Shown: positions 53,617-63,556 of the stretch, one piece after another
How positions within the stretch are numbered: position 1 is the stretch's first letter
How the letters are laid out: every line of letters begins with the position of its first letter
DNA from: Lentimicrobium saccharophilum
Lineage (GTDB): Bacteria > Bacteroidota > Bacteroidia > Bacteroidales > Lentimicrobiaceae
DNA: 64,000 bases
NCBI RefSeq assembly: GCF_001192835.1
Contig: NZ_DF968182.1
Coordinates: 967,748-1,031,747, forward strand
Reading direction: 5' to 3'
Made by a program: the position numbers and the translations under genes
Notes under the pieces: model-generated
The model's database searches: none
Seen by the model: the letters and a program-made list of their open reading frames with translations, nothing else
What the model was told of the DNA's origin: nothing

Positions 53617-54908
53617 GCTATATCTTTTTCTTTTTTTGCTTCACAAAAACCGGCGGGACGGCCTGCGCCGCCCGCACGGCAAAATTATAAAATAACCTTT
53701 GCGCTTACAACCCGCGATCCCGCCACGGCGGTAACCACGTAAACGCCCTTAGGCAGACTGCCTGCATTGATCATAGACAGCCCGTTGCCATTGACCCGCT
53801 CAGCCATTACCACGCGTCCGGTAAGGTCGGTGATGGTGACGCTGGCCTTTGCATCCGGCCCGTTGAGGTAAACCACCCCGCCGTAAGCGTAGATATTTAC
53901 CGGAGCAGTGGTTGAAGGATCATCCATGCCCAGGGTGCCGAAGTGCAGGGTGAAACGGTTGGCATCGTCGCCCTCCGCAGCGGTAAAGTGATAGGCGCCT
54001 TCGTCGGTAAGGTTGGTAACCGTGCCGGTTTTAATGTCCGTAAGGTAAACGATGGTGGCGGGGATATTCTTCGCCAGTTCAATGTTGTAATTTGTTGCAG
54101 AGTTCTTCATGAAGCCGAACGGGATTGCCAGTTCGTTGCTGACTGCCGGCAGGGTGTTCAAAGCGTACAGGCTGCTGCCTGAAACCGAGTAGAACATCGG
54201 GGCGAAACCTGCCAGGAAGTAGGCGTCGAAATCAGCATCGTAAGCCTCTGTGGCCGACGGGTTAAACCGCACGATGCTCGATTGCGATGTTAATCCTTCC
54301 AGATCGTTGGCTTTCAACAGGATAAATTCTTCGTCCGATTTGTACCAGTTGGCGGCATTGTGTTCCCGTGCATCGGCCGGAATGGTGAGTTCGCCGCTCC
54401 CCGTGGTATAAACCATAAAACCGTTCATAGCAGGAATAATATCGCTCTTTTCCGTGGTTGTTTTATAACTTCCGTCGGCTGAACTCCATACCTGCGCTAC
54501 CGCATTGATATTGGTTTTTGTCCATGTGCCGGAGCCCCAGTTGATGGCGCTGGCAAACGGGTTGCCCGCCAGGTGCCAGCCCGGGTAGGCGCTGGTACCG
54601 GTGTTGGTAAGCCCGCTCAGGGTAACATCCGCAACATTCAGGTTGCCGCTGAAGGTTTTGGTATCCGTTTGCTGATAAGCTACCAGGTAACCCTTACCGG
54701 GGATAAATGTAGTGATGTTGTTGGCGCCCACCTTCTGGTTAAGCCAGTTGTCAGTGCTGGCGGTTTCGTCGAATGCGTAGAAGTCGTAATCATTGCCGGT
54801 GCCGGTGGGTGTCCAGTCCCCGCTGATGCCTTGCGCGGCTACCGGTGAGGAAAGCAGGTGCCAGCCGCTGCCGGCGGTTTCCCAGGTAGCTGCGGTAATA
54901 TAGCGCTC
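53393..54908 (-). repeat. Duplicated C-terminal module plus small gene, copy 2
   Basis: Counterpart of 50322-51838; only scattered substitutions, including a one-base difference in the poly-pyrimidine stretch between the two genes. Confidence 0.9.
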
Positions 54909-57293
54909 GATGGTGGCAGGATTACCGGTGACTGTCGGAATTACAGAACCAGTACCTGTTTCATCAGATTGCAAAATAAGAGAGGCTTCCGTTCCCAAAT
55001 TATAGATTTCACCCGAAAGTTTTCCAAGTGGTTCAATCGTCACAATGCCTGGCTCCAGAATACCCAGTAAATTAGTTGCAGTCAGGAAACCGGTCGGGGC
55101 AATATGAAGATTATTCCCCAACACGATGATATCTGATACTGTTTCCGTGGTGGAAATTACCGGTGTTTCAGCAGCAGGTACCACCCATGCCTGGTAAGTG
55201 GAAGGTACACCCATGTCCCAGTTTGCCTCAGCTGTCCAGTCGGTGCTTGTGCCTTGCCATACTGTTCCAATTAATCCAAGGTTCCCAATATAATCCTGAG
55301 GTTTCACAACCCATTCAGAATCTGTTGCATTGGTGCCAGCCGAAACAGCCCAGTTTGTATTACCGTTGGTAACATTAAGTTTTCGGATTAAGGTATACTC
55401 AGCAGTAGCATTAGTAGTGCCTGCAACAGACCATGCTGTACCCGGATCCTCACCAATTGTGCCAATTACATCAATGGGTTGTCCATTGTAAACCAATTCA
55501 AGAGCATCATCTCCATTATAAAAGGTGACATTAGAAGTAACATCTGCAATATTCAAAATGGGTTGACTAGCACTGGCATTGGCTATTATAAATGTTTGAC
55601 CATTAACAAGACTGCCTGAACCAGTATAAGAATTACTTACTGTTGGACTTCCACCCGAATAAAGATTTACCGTTAACAAAGATAGGTCAATGTCACTGCC
55701 GGTTCCATTATATATCTCAATCGCTTTATTGTTTAAGCTTCCCTCAATATATTCTGAGAAGAAGATTGCAGGTAAGGGAGGCGCCTCTTCGGTTGTTGCC
55801 TCGTCCTGGGGGACGGTGCCGTTAGTTTTGTAATCAATGTTGATGCCCGTGTTGGTATAAGGGTAAATTTTAAAGTAATATGTAGTGTTCTCGTTTAAAC
55901 CAGTAAAAGAAGCAACCTCTGTACCTGATGCGATATTTTTTACAAGCAACGCGTCTGTTTCTGGCGTGCCATCCAAAGGCGCTGAAATTGCAGCATAACT
56001 TACATCACTCCCTTTAATCAGATAACCTGTTGGAACAACAGTTCCTGTAGCATCATCCCAAACTACATCAATTACCGAAAAGGCCGGAGTTCCGGTCGCA
56101 GCAATAAAAGTCGTAACATGATTTGACGGTTCATCGTAGTTTACGAAATAACTTTGCTCTTCCGATGTTGCTTCATCCGCATCATCATCAATTGCATAAA
56201 CTGCATAATAAACTGTTGTTCCGGCTGCCTGGGCTGGAATATCTGAATCTGTTGTGTAAGTGTCGCCTGAAACCAAAGACATGTCAATATTATTGGTCAG
56301 GTTCCCGGAGCTCGTTCCCCAGTACAGAGCAACTCCTTCAACTGTACCATCAGAATCAGATACATCAGCAGATACGGAGACCGTGGTTGAAGATAAAACA
56401 CCTGTAGCAGGGGTTTGAACAATATTTGTAATTGATGGCGGTGTATTTGCTCCAGACGCTGTAACTTGAACCGTTATATTATCAAAAAAAGCGGTTTGTG
56501 ATCCTGCAGTCGATCCCTGCCAATAACCTCCCATATATGCTAAAGAAGTTGATGTATATGAATTATCAACCGCTGTTCCCTGTGAAACTAAAGTTCCACC
56601 CATAGGATCAGCAAATGCTGTTGTTCCGTCATTACGTAAAAATAACTCCCAGGTATTGGAGGAAGGTGTATATGTCACTTTAACGCTAACATATTCTGTG
56701 CCAAAGTCAGTTAATCCGCTTGTATTTGAGGCAATTATATTTGTAAGACTAGTTATACCTGCTGAATATTTTACAAGCCTTATGGCATCTATATTACCAG
56801 ATTGCCCTAATGCGATTGCATAGCCTGTACCTGCATTATATGCAGTAGTAGATGAACCTGCAAGTATATAAGCTGCACCATAGCTCCCTGATCCAAATCC
56901 AGCTGGATCAGTTCTTGGTTGTCTAATATTAAAATACCATGTTACGAGCCCTGGATTTGAAGATAAGGTTGTATTATAGGGTGAACTAAAGCTGGAAGTT
57001 ACTGCATAAGCAAATGCCCAGCCAGTAGCATTAGCAGTAGCTCCTACATCGTTGGTTATTTCAAGTTGTGCAGGGCTTGTATTTCTTCTTGCCCCCCAAT
57101 CAGCACCACTCCTGCTAACAGAAAAGGCACTGGAGCCAATTTGACCGCTTGTTGTCCAGGTTGTACTTTGGTCGGTCGAAAAATCATCTGAAAAGACGGT
57201 TGTCTGCCCCCACCCCAATCCGGGCAGCAGTAAAAGGGTGATCAGCGCGGGGAGGGCGCCGAGGTTTTTAAGTTTGGGTAAAAGGTGTTTCAT
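53685..57293 (-). CDS. T9SS-sorted protein with lamin-tail and fibronectin-like domains
   Basis: 1202 residues. Signal peptide ends about residue 29 (GLGWGQ). The N-terminus (about 30-280) resembles a concanavalin-like jellyroll (VFSDDFSTDQSTTWTTSG, then AFFDNITVQV). After it come an Ig-like stretch (TPPSITNIVQTPATGVLSS), an Fn3-like domain (about 390-495), a lamin-tail domain (about 500-680, IFFSEYIEGSLNNKAIEIYN) and then the C-terminal module almost identical to that of the 781-residue protein, ending in a T9SS sorting domain. No nuclease or other catalytic motif was seen after the lamin-tail part. Its start codon lies next to a period-8 repeat array (57311 onward), and no TAnnTTTG promoter was found there. 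Confidence 0.85.
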   Translation of the reverse strand: MKHLLPKLKNLGALPALITLLLLPGLGWGQTTVFSDDFSTDQSTTWTTSGQIGSSAFSVSRSGADWGARRNTSPAQLEITNDVGATANATGWAFAYAVTSSFSSPYNTTLSSNPGLVTWYFNIRQPRTDPAGFGSGSYGAAYILAGSSTTAYNAGTGYAIALGQSGNIDAIRLVKYSAGITSLTNIIASNTSGLTDFGTEYVSVKVTYTPSSNTWELFLRNDGTTAFADPMGGTLVSQGTAVDNSYTSTSLAYMGGYWQGSTAGSQTAFFDNITVQVTASGANTPPSITNIVQTPATGVLSSTTVSVSADVSDSDGTVEGVALYWGTSSGNLTNNIDMSLVSGDTYTTDSDIPAQAAGTTVYYAVYAIDDDADEATSEEQSYFVNYDEPSNHVTTFIAATGTPAFSVIDVVWDDATGTVVPTGYLIKGSDVSYAAISAPLDGTPETDALLVKNIASGTEVASFTGLNENTTYYFKIYPYTNTGINIDYKTNGTVPQDEATTEEAPPLPAIFFSEYIEGSLNNKAIEIYNGTGSDIDLSLLTVNLYSGGSPTVSNSYTGSGSLVNGQTFIIANASASQPILNIADVTSNVTFYNGDDALELVYNGQPIDVIGTIGEDPGTAWSVAGTTNATAEYTLIRKLNVTNGNTNWAVSAGTNATDSEWVVKPQDYIGNLGLIGTVWQGTSTDWTAEANWDMGVPSTYQAWVVPAAETPVISTTETVSDIIVLGNNLHIAPTGFLTATNLLGILEPGIVTIEPLGKLSGEIYNLGTEASLILQSDETGTGSVIPTVTGNPATIERYITAATWETAGSGWHLLSSPVAAQGISGDWTPTGTGNDYDFYAFDETASTDNWLNQKVGANNITTFIPGKGYLVAYQQTDTKTFSGNLNVADVTLSGLTNTGTSAYPGWHLAGNPFASAINWGSGTWTKTNINAVAQVWSSADGSYKTTTEKSDIIPAMNGFMVYTTGSGELTIPADAREHNAANWYKSDEEFILLKANDLEGLTSQSSIVRFNPSATEAYDADFDAYFLAGFAPMFYSVSGSSLYALNTLPAVSNELAIPFGFMKNSATNYNIELAKNIPATIVYLTDIKTGTVTNLTDEGAYHFTAAEGDDANRFTLHFGTLGMDDPSTTAPVNIYAYGGVVYLNGPDAKASVTITDLTGRVVMAERVNGNGLSMINAGSLPKGVYVVTAVAGSRVVSAKVIL

Positions 57294-57310
57294 ATTTGGT
57301 TAGATTTGAT

Positions 57311-57715
57311 GATTCAAGGATTCAAGGATTCAAAAATTCAAAGATTTCCCGCCGAAGGGGCGGGACTTCGCTTCGCTACGCAAGAATTCAAGGATTCAAG
57401 TTCCTGGGTTCAGTGCCGGGATTTAAAAAGCTTTTGTGGTCTTTTGTGCTTTAGTGTTTCAGTGGCCCTGGAAATTCGTGCATTCGTGGCAAGAAAATTC
57501 AAAGATTCAAAGATTCAAGGATTAGCTTCGCTGAGCTCCCTTCGGTCGGTTCAAGGATTTCCCGCCGAAGGGGCGGGACTTCGCTTCGCTACGCAAGAAT
57601 TCAAGGATTCAAGTTCCTGGGTTCAGTGCCGGGATTTAAAAAGCTTTTGTGGTCTTTTGTGCTTTCGTGTTTCAGTGGCCCAGGAAATTCGTGCATTCGT
57701 GGCAAAAAGATTCAA
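57311..57715. repeat. Period-8 arrays alternating with a 95-bp element (two units)
   Basis: RGATTCAA arrays flank two copies of a 95-bp element at about 57400-57492 and 57611-57704 (TTCCTGGGTTCAGTGCC to ATTCGTGCATTCGTGGC). The whole stretch from about 57340 repeats at an offset of 211 bp, including TTTCCCGCCGAAGGGGCGGG. A long open frame across it translates repeats only. Confidence 0.85.
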
Positions 57716-58182
57716 AGTCGTTTACAGGCAGTCGTCAATCCTGAAATAAGTTGTCAAAGAACACTATTACAAACATATAACAAATCCCTGACGCAGCCCC
57801 GGGGGTTGTGTTAAGAAAAGGTTAAGAATATTAAGTATTGATTGTCAGCCGTTTGTAGCGAAAGTGATCTCTTTCTCAGGTAGGATACGAAAATAAGGGA
57901 AATAATTATACCGCGCAAATTAAAATGATGAATTTTTTGAAGGGGGGGCGAGGGACGCTGAAGGGGGGACGAGGGACGCTGAAAAAGGGACGGGGGGCGA
58001 GTGTGATGGGTTGATTTGAGAATGTGAGAATTCGAGAATGTGGAAATGAGTAAATATGGAAATTTAATAAATCTGTTACCGGCAAGATGGCCGGGACAGG
58101 ATGTGGCCTATTGTGCCCTATTCCCGGCAAAGTAGCCGGGACAAGTTGTGGCTATTGTGGTTCAATCGCACTCTGTTAGGTT
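57716..58182. other. Intergenic region, partly low complexity; no gene seen
   Basis: 57716-57910 shows no obvious repeat or gene. 57936-58000 holds GAGGGACGCTGAA direct repeats and 58030-58140 short AATGTG and CCGGGACA motifs. Confidence 0.5.
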
Positions 58183-58640
58183 TAAGGATTCAAGAATTCA
58201 AGAATTCAAAGATTCAAGTATTAGCTTCGCTGAGCTCCCTACGGTCGGTTCAAGAATTCAAGGATTCAAGAATTCAAGGATTCAAAGATTCAAAGATTCA
58301 ATCTCCTGGTTTCAGTGCCCGTGTTCAAAAATCTTTTGCGTTCTTTTGTGTTTCCGTGTTTTAGTGGCCCAAGAAATTCGTGCATTCGTGGCAAGAAAAT
58401 TCAAGGATTCAAAGATTAATTTCGGTGGTTGAGCGGAGCCGAAACCATCCGATATTCAAAGATTCAATGATTCAAAGATTCAATGATTCAAAGATTCAAG
58501 GATTCAAGAATTCAAGTTCTTGGTTTCTGTGCCCGTGTTCAAAAATCTTTTGCGTTCTTTTGTGTTTCCGTGTTTTAGTGGCTCAAGAAATTCGTGCATT
58601 CGTGGCAAGAAGATTCAAGGATTCAAGGATTCAAGAATTG
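58183..58640. repeat. Period-8 arrays alternating with the 95-bp element (two further units)
   Basis: Arrays at 58183-58303, 58398-58418, 58452-58527 and 58612-58640 separate 95-bp element copies at about 58300-58395 and 58514-58609. The first array contains the AGCTTCGCTGAGCTCCCT insert. The copies differ from the 57.4 kb pair at several positions, so they are older. Confidence 0.85.
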
Positions 58641-59088
58641 CCCGGCTTCACCTCATCCGCCTTCGGCACCTTCTCCTCAAGGAGAAGGACAATCCCGGTC
58701 AGGGGTCGGGTAAGTCAGGAATTACGGGGATGCAAAATAATCATTGCGTCATTGCATCTTGCCCCGCTGTGGCGGGGTCTTTGCACGGGAAGGTCATGCC
58801 GGATGGTCTCGGTTGGTCTCGGCTGGTCTCGGCTCCGCTCGACCACCGCCGCTCGACCACCGGGACAGATTCAATATCGAGGGCCCGTGATTTACCATTG
58901 AAAGGTCCGTGGCACGCGCCAAGTGATGTGATGATTTGATAATGTGATGATTTGAGAATAAAAGAATGTGAAAATTTGAAAATGTTGTCGATCCGGCGGG
59001 TTCTATTGTGTTCTATTGTGCCTATTGTGGTTCAATTATCTCCGTGGAAATTCCTTGGAACGTGTCGGAAAGACGCGCGCTAACAGCA
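58641..59088. repeat. Mixed repeat fragments
   Basis: Fragments of the hairpin-family flank (AGTCAGGAATTACGGGGATG, 58714-58733), GGTTGGTCTCGGCTGGTCTC direct repeats, the GCTCGACCACCGCC pair (58838-58863) and the GATGATTTGAGAATG block also seen at 47.46 kb. No gene supported. Confidence 0.7.
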
Positions 59089-59170
59089 GGATTCAAGGAT
59101 TCAAAGATTCAAAGATTCAAGTATTAGCTTCGCTGAGCTCCCTACGGTCGGTTCAAGAATTCAAAGATAC
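59089..59170. repeat. Period-8 array with GC-rich insert
   Basis: Four RGATTCAA-type units, AGCTTCGCTGAGCTCCCTAC followed by GGTCGG, and two more units. Confidence 0.8.
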
Positions 59171-59235
59171 CGTTAGCGGGAATGTCTCGTCCGTGCTCAT
59201 CCAAATTACACCCATTCCTGCCGCTGTTTAATCAG

Positions 59236-59650
59236 ATTAGCCTCTGCGGCCCTCTGCGAAAACCTCTGCGTTCTCCGCGGTTTTTTTACCGAAAAGGTCG
59301 CGGAGGGGTTAGGCGTGGACAAGAAGACCTGACAAGTCGGAAGAAGACTTGTTAGGTCAGCCCATTGATTGTTGCGGCCAGGTCCTGCGGGGAAGCCAGG
59401 AATTACGGGAGAAATATAATTATTGTTGCGTCATTGAGTCTTTGCGAGGGGTAGGTTATGCAGGTTTTATTCTGTTGAGGTTTGTGGCACGCGTCTGGAG
59501 ACGCGCGCTAACTAAAAAAAGAAGACCTGACAAGTTGGAAGAAAACTTGTTAGGTCAGATCGATGATTGTGGTGGCCGGGACCTGCGTGGAAGTCAGGAA
59601 TTGCGGGGACGGTAGTTCAAATCCGAAATTCTTCGCGTCTTTACGCGGGG
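59236..59650. repeat. CTCTGCGTT block and two hairpin-family elements
   Basis: The CCTCTGCGTTCTCCGCGG block (59236-59305), then hairpins at 59326-59358 and 59524-59556, each with the conserved flank. The second flank is shortened before the amylase end. Confidence 0.8.
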
Positions 59651-59697
59651 TACGTTATGCATGCCAGGATTTGTGAAGCACGTTTTGCTCCCTGAGG

Positions 59698-62600
59698 TTA
59701 TAGCTTTACAAACCTCCGGCCAATACTGGTCTTACCGTCACTGAACTGCAGCAGGTAAATTCCGGGCTTCAGGCTGCTGATATCCATCCGGTGTGTGAGG
59801 CTGCGCATCTTTGTCCGCTGCAGCAGCCGGCCATCGGCGCTGAAAAGGCTTACTTCGTATAGCTTAGGCGCGCTCCAGCTGAGCACCTCGCCGGCGGGGT
59901 TGGGCCACAGCTTTATGTCCGGCAGATCATCCGCCTCCGTTATGCCGATATTGGGCAGGGGCTGCATCCTGACAGTAAAATCAATGTCCGTATCCACCTT
60001 CAGGGAGAAATGATAGGGCAGATAGCCCGGCCGGGTTACCGTAAGCAACACGGTGTCAGGGGCGGCGGTAAACCAGGAATGCGCGGCAATGGAAGAATAT
60101 TGCATGCCTGATCCTTCCAGCATAATCATGGCCGAGTCGATGGCCACACCGGTGACGGAATCGGTCACGGTGAAATGCAGGTTATAATAGGGCCGCGGCA
60201 GCTGCACGCTGGTGAAGACCTTGTAATCCCCGGGGCCGAAGTTAAAACTGTGCCCCGCGGGATCGGTGATGTTTACCTGCTCACCGGTGAAATAGTTGTA
60301 CCAGTTGCCTGCATGGGGGAAGCCGGGGGCCATGTCAAAGGCATTGACGCCCATGTTGGCGGCAATCACCACATTCATGCTACCGTGGGTAATGCTGATG
60401 CGCTTGCCCAGCCCGCCAAGATCGCCGCTGAAGCTGCCGAAGCGGAAAGCATCGCTTTTGCGGAGGGCCGCCATGGCGCTGTAAACGCGGTACAACTCCT
60501 GCCTTGCGGGATGGTTGAAGTAATCCCAGCGCGGGGGCTTGCCGGCCGTGCGGTCGCCATTGTAGAAAATGCTGTAGTCATAGCCCAGCTCGCCGAACTG
60601 CCAGATCATCTTGGGGCCGGGAATGCCCATAAACAGCACGGCGGCCTGCTTCAGATGGTTCACGGCGGTGACTGTATCCTTGATGTTATACCCGGCCGAG
60701 GCATTGCCGTAGGAGAGGTTTTCGAACATCAGCCGCTCCTCATCGTGGTTTTCCATATAGTCGATCAGGTTGGGGTAAGTGTACCCGCGGCTGGCATGAT
60801 GGGCCCATGAAATGTCGGAATTTTCCTGCCACCCCATGCCCACCTGCTTGTAATGATCGTGCATGGCGCTCCACAGCAGCATGCCCGTATTGGCCAGCAC
60901 CACTTCTTCGTCGTTGTTGGCCAGATGCTCCAGGATCACATAGGCGTCGGGATTCACCGATTTGATGTGGTTGTAGTAATCGGTAAGGATGTTGATGCGG
61001 CTCTGGTCGTATTGGCTCCACAGCCCGAGGTCATCTCCGCTCACCGTCTGGGTAAGCCCTTTCGAGAGGTCGAGGCGGAAACCGTCGACATTGAACGCTT
61101 CCAGCCAGTAAGTGAACACCTCTTTGATAAACTGGCGGGTATAAGGACTTTCGTGATTGAAATCGTAACCCACGTTAAAGGGGTGGGTGGCCACGGTATT
61201 GAACCAGGGGTTGGAAGCGGAGGGCTGTCCGTCGCTGAAATACATCTGCACCATGGGGTTCAGCCCGTAGGCGTGGTTGGTCACGATATCCAGGATGACC
61301 GCCATGCCGCGCTGATGGCAGGCGTCGATAAACTGTTTGTACGATATATCCGTTCCGTAGAATTTATCGGCGGCAAAGAAGAAATTGGGGGCGTATCCCC
61401 AGCTTTCGTTGCCGTCGAACTCCATCACCGGCATCAGCTCCACGGCGTTCACACCCATGTTTTTCAGGTAGTCAAGTCTGCTTTCCACTTCGGCCAGGCT
61501 TTTCGACTCCACAAAGTCGCGCACCAGCAGCTCGTAGATAAACAGGTCGCTTTGTGTGGCGTGCACGGCGGGCGGGGTGAAATCCGGTATCTGCCAGGTA
61601 TATTCCGGCTTGTCGGTCTGGAAAACGCTTACTACTCCGGTGGTTTTGTCGAAAGGATAAGATTTCAGGCCGGGGTATGTTGAAGCGGGAATCCAGCGGT
61701 CGTTCCAGGGGTCGAGGATTTTTTCGGCGTAGGCATCGGCAAGCTTCAGTTGTCCATCCACAAAGTACTGATAGGCATATTCCTTCCCGGGTTGTAATCC
61801 GGAAAGCGTTATCCAGTAGTGTTTCCCGTCGGGGGTGCGTTTCATGTAGTTATTGTCATCGGGCAGCCAGTTGCTGTAGTCGCCGGGGGCAAAGGCAAAC
61901 TGTTTCTGCGCGGCCGGGTCGGGCAGCACCAGGGTAACGGTGCTTCCGTCAAGGTAGTTGATACCGGGTTTTGCACCTTCCGGAAGGGCTTCTACCTGTA
62001 CCGGACCACGCAGGTAGATCTGCACGGAGTCGCTGACCGATCTGCCCTGTGCTGAGGCAACCGCTTTCAGCCAGTAGGCGCCCGGCTCAAGGCCCTGAAG
62101 TACCAGCGGCCAGGCCAGGGAGTTGCCCTGAAGGCTGAGCAGTTCATCCTCGTTAAGATACAGGCTGAGCTGCTCGTTGAGCATAGCTTCGGCGCATACC
62201 ATCAGCACGGTGTTCGGACTTGCCAGTGGTTCCCTTCGGGTGGGGTTGATGATCTTAACATTGAGGGCGTTGGGATATACAAACAGCAGGATATCGGACC
62301 CGTCGGCGTTTTTCTGCTCCAGGTAGTACCCGCCGGGCTGCTCTTCGCCGCTCCGGAAAACGAAGGCCATGTAATGGATTTCTTCTGAAGCCGGCACCCC
62401 GTAATATTCGCGGATGTTGCTGAAAGTGATGCTGTAAAGGTTGTCGTCAACCCTTGTCATTTTGGTTTCGGGCGTATTTTCGCCCCATTCGGTTTTCACA
62501 TATTTCCAGTCGGTAGTGGTCTGGCTCAGGTTGGTAATCACGCCGGTGTGGGCGTAAATGTCGCCTTCGTAATCAAAGAGTCCGCCATTGCCGTAGGCGG

Positions 62601-63471
62601 CGTTAAAATAGACGGTCACCGCCTGATCGTGCTGCGGAAAGGGCGGTTCGCTGCTCACCAGGCTGAGGGTGGGATTGCATTCAAACACCTGATCTACAGT
62701 GTAGCTGTAGTTCTGTCCGTTGTTATTGGCCATTTGCAGGGTCAGCAGGTCAAAATCGGCGGAAGGGCTCTCCGCCACCGTGCTGAAGATATAATACGTA
62801 ACTTCAGTTTGAGATGGCTGGGCGGGGATGCTTCCCGTAAGGCTGCTTCCGCTGATATTCATCGTAATCAGCGACGAGGTAGCCCAGTTGTCGGTGGTGT
62901 AGCGGAGGTAGAAATGTTCTTCGGGCGAGGGTATTGCGCTGAGGGAAGCGCTGACTTCCACCAAGTCGGTGCTGCTGACCACCACGGGATTTTGCATCAC
63001 ACCGTCTATGCCGGCCGGCTCCGTGGATGTCTCCATAAATATGGCCCGGGTATTTGCATATCCTGAGTCTTCGAAAACCACCGTGTACCAGCGGTTTTGC
63101 ACCAGGCTGATGTTGTTGTCGGGGTCGGAGGGCGTTCCGTAGGTGAGTGGCTGCAGGCTGTTGACGGTCATGGAGACGTTGCCCGCCCATTGATTGCCCC
63201 AGGGGTTGCCGAACGAGGTGCTGACGAATTTGAAGGCATCGAAGCCCTGGTTGCCGGTATACTGAAAGGTGGTGGTCCAGCGCGGGGTGCCGGTGTTTAC
63301 TTTCTGCAGATCAAAGGGCCCGCCCATCTCCGGATCGTTTACCCAGTTATTCCATGAGCCGGGCATACGCAGGCCGTCGGGGGGGTAGATCTGGGCGAAA
63401 GCCGGAACGATGAAAAGCAGCTGGATAATCAGCAGGGCGAAGCGGTTGGGGGTTTTTCTTCTGATTGGCAT
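59698..63471 (-). CDS. GH13 alpha-amylase family glycoside hydrolase with T9SS sorting domain
   Basis: 1257 residues. Signal peptide ends about residue 27 (PAFAQ). The N-terminal module (about 28-165) is shared with the 781-residue T9SS protein; a beta domain, a region with DYEGDIYAHTGVITN and a CBM48-like E-set domain (about 525-610) follow. The catalytic barrel (about 640-1010) has all GH13 regions: DIVTNHAYG (I), GFRLDLSKG with nucleophile Asp (II, about 801), VILEHLAN with acid/base Glu (III, about 849) and YMENHDEER (IV, about 908). A C-terminal beta domain and a carboxypeptidase-regulatory-like segment precede the T9SS sorting domain (PGIYLLQFSDGKTSIGRRFVKL). It probably degrades starch or glycogen outside the cell. 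Exact linkage specificity is not evident. Confidence 0.93.
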   Translation of the reverse strand: MPIRRKTPNRFALLIIQLLFIVPAFAQIYPPDGLRMPGSWNNWVNDPEMGGPFDLQKVNTGTPRWTTTFQYTGNQGFDAFKFVSTSFGNPWGNQWAGNVSMTVNSLQPLTYGTPSDPDNNISLVQNRWYTVVFEDSGYANTRAIFMETSTEPAGIDGVMQNPVVVSSTDLVEVSASLSAIPSPEEHFYLRYTTDNWATSSLITMNISGSSLTGSIPAQPSQTEVTYYIFSTVAESPSADFDLLTLQMANNNGQNYSYTVDQVFECNPTLSLVSSEPPFPQHDQAVTVYFNAAYGNGGLFDYEGDIYAHTGVITNLSQTTTDWKYVKTEWGENTPETKMTRVDDNLYSITFSNIREYYGVPASEEIHYMAFVFRSGEEQPGGYYLEQKNADGSDILLFVYPNALNVKIINPTRREPLASPNTVLMVCAEAMLNEQLSLYLNEDELLSLQGNSLAWPLVLQGLEPGAYWLKAVASAQGRSVSDSVQIYLRGPVQVEALPEGAKPGINYLDGSTVTLVLPDPAAQKQFAFAPGDYSNWLPDDNNYMKRTPDGKHYWITLSGLQPGKEYAYQYFVDGQLKLADAYAEKILDPWNDRWIPASTYPGLKSYPFDKTTGVVSVFQTDKPEYTWQIPDFTPPAVHATQSDLFIYELLVRDFVESKSLAEVESRLDYLKNMGVNAVELMPVMEFDGNESWGYAPNFFFAADKFYGTDISYKQFIDACHQRGMAVILDIVTNHAYGLNPMVQMYFSDGQPSASNPWFNTVATHPFNVGYDFNHESPYTRQFIKEVFTYWLEAFNVDGFRLDLSKGLTQTVSGDDLGLWSQYDQSRINILTDYYNHIKSVNPDAYVILEHLANNDEEVVLANTGMLLWSAMHDHYKQVGMGWQENSDISWAHHASRGYTYPNLIDYMENHDEERLMFENLSYGNASAGYNIKDTVTAVNHLKQAAVLFMGIPGPKMIWQFGELGYDYSIFYNGDRTAGKPPRWDYFNHPARQELYRVYSAMAALRKSDAFRFGSFSGDLGGLGKRISITHGSMNVVIAANMGVNAFDMAPGFPHAGNWYNYFTGEQVNITDPAGHSFNFGPGDYKVFTSVQLPRPYYNLHFTVTDSVTGVAIDSAMIMLEGSGMQYSSIAAHSWFTAAPDTVLLTVTRPGYLPYHFSLKVDTDIDFTVRMQPLPNIGITEADDLPDIKLWPNPAGEVLSWSAPKLYEVSLFSADGRLLQRTKMRSLTHRMDISSLKPGIYLLQFSDGKTSIGRRFVKL

Positions 63472-63488
63472 GGGTGTGTTGGTTTGCT

Positions 63489-63556
63489 AAACCATTCAGG
63501 TTTTTAAAACCTGAATGGTTTTAGCTGGGGTTGATGTTTTTAAAACCTGAATGGTT
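63489..63556. repeat. REP-like palindrome and direct half-repeat beside a transposase gene
   Basis: 63489-63522 is an almost perfect palindrome (AAACCATTCAGGTTTTT and its complement). A 20-base half (63501-63520) recurs exactly at 63537-63556, inside the last codons of the transposase gene. The palindrome is also placed to terminate that gene, and it lies only 18 bases upstream of the amylase start. Confidence 0.75.

Noticed and set aside
53685-57293. Lamin-tail protein considered as an extracellular nuclease
   Set aside because: The lamin-tail part is often next to endonuclease domains, but no catalytic motif was found in the remaining sequence.
57285-57749. A 154-codon open frame over the 57.3-57.7 kb repeats
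   Set aside because: It encodes FKDSKIQ-type units from the period-8 array and two copies of the 95-bp element; no sign of protein selection.
58183-58640. Alternating arrays and 95-bp elements considered as a CRISPR array
   Set aside because: Unique spacers are lacking, the repeated units are 8 bp, the intervening element is itself repeated, and no cas genes are present.
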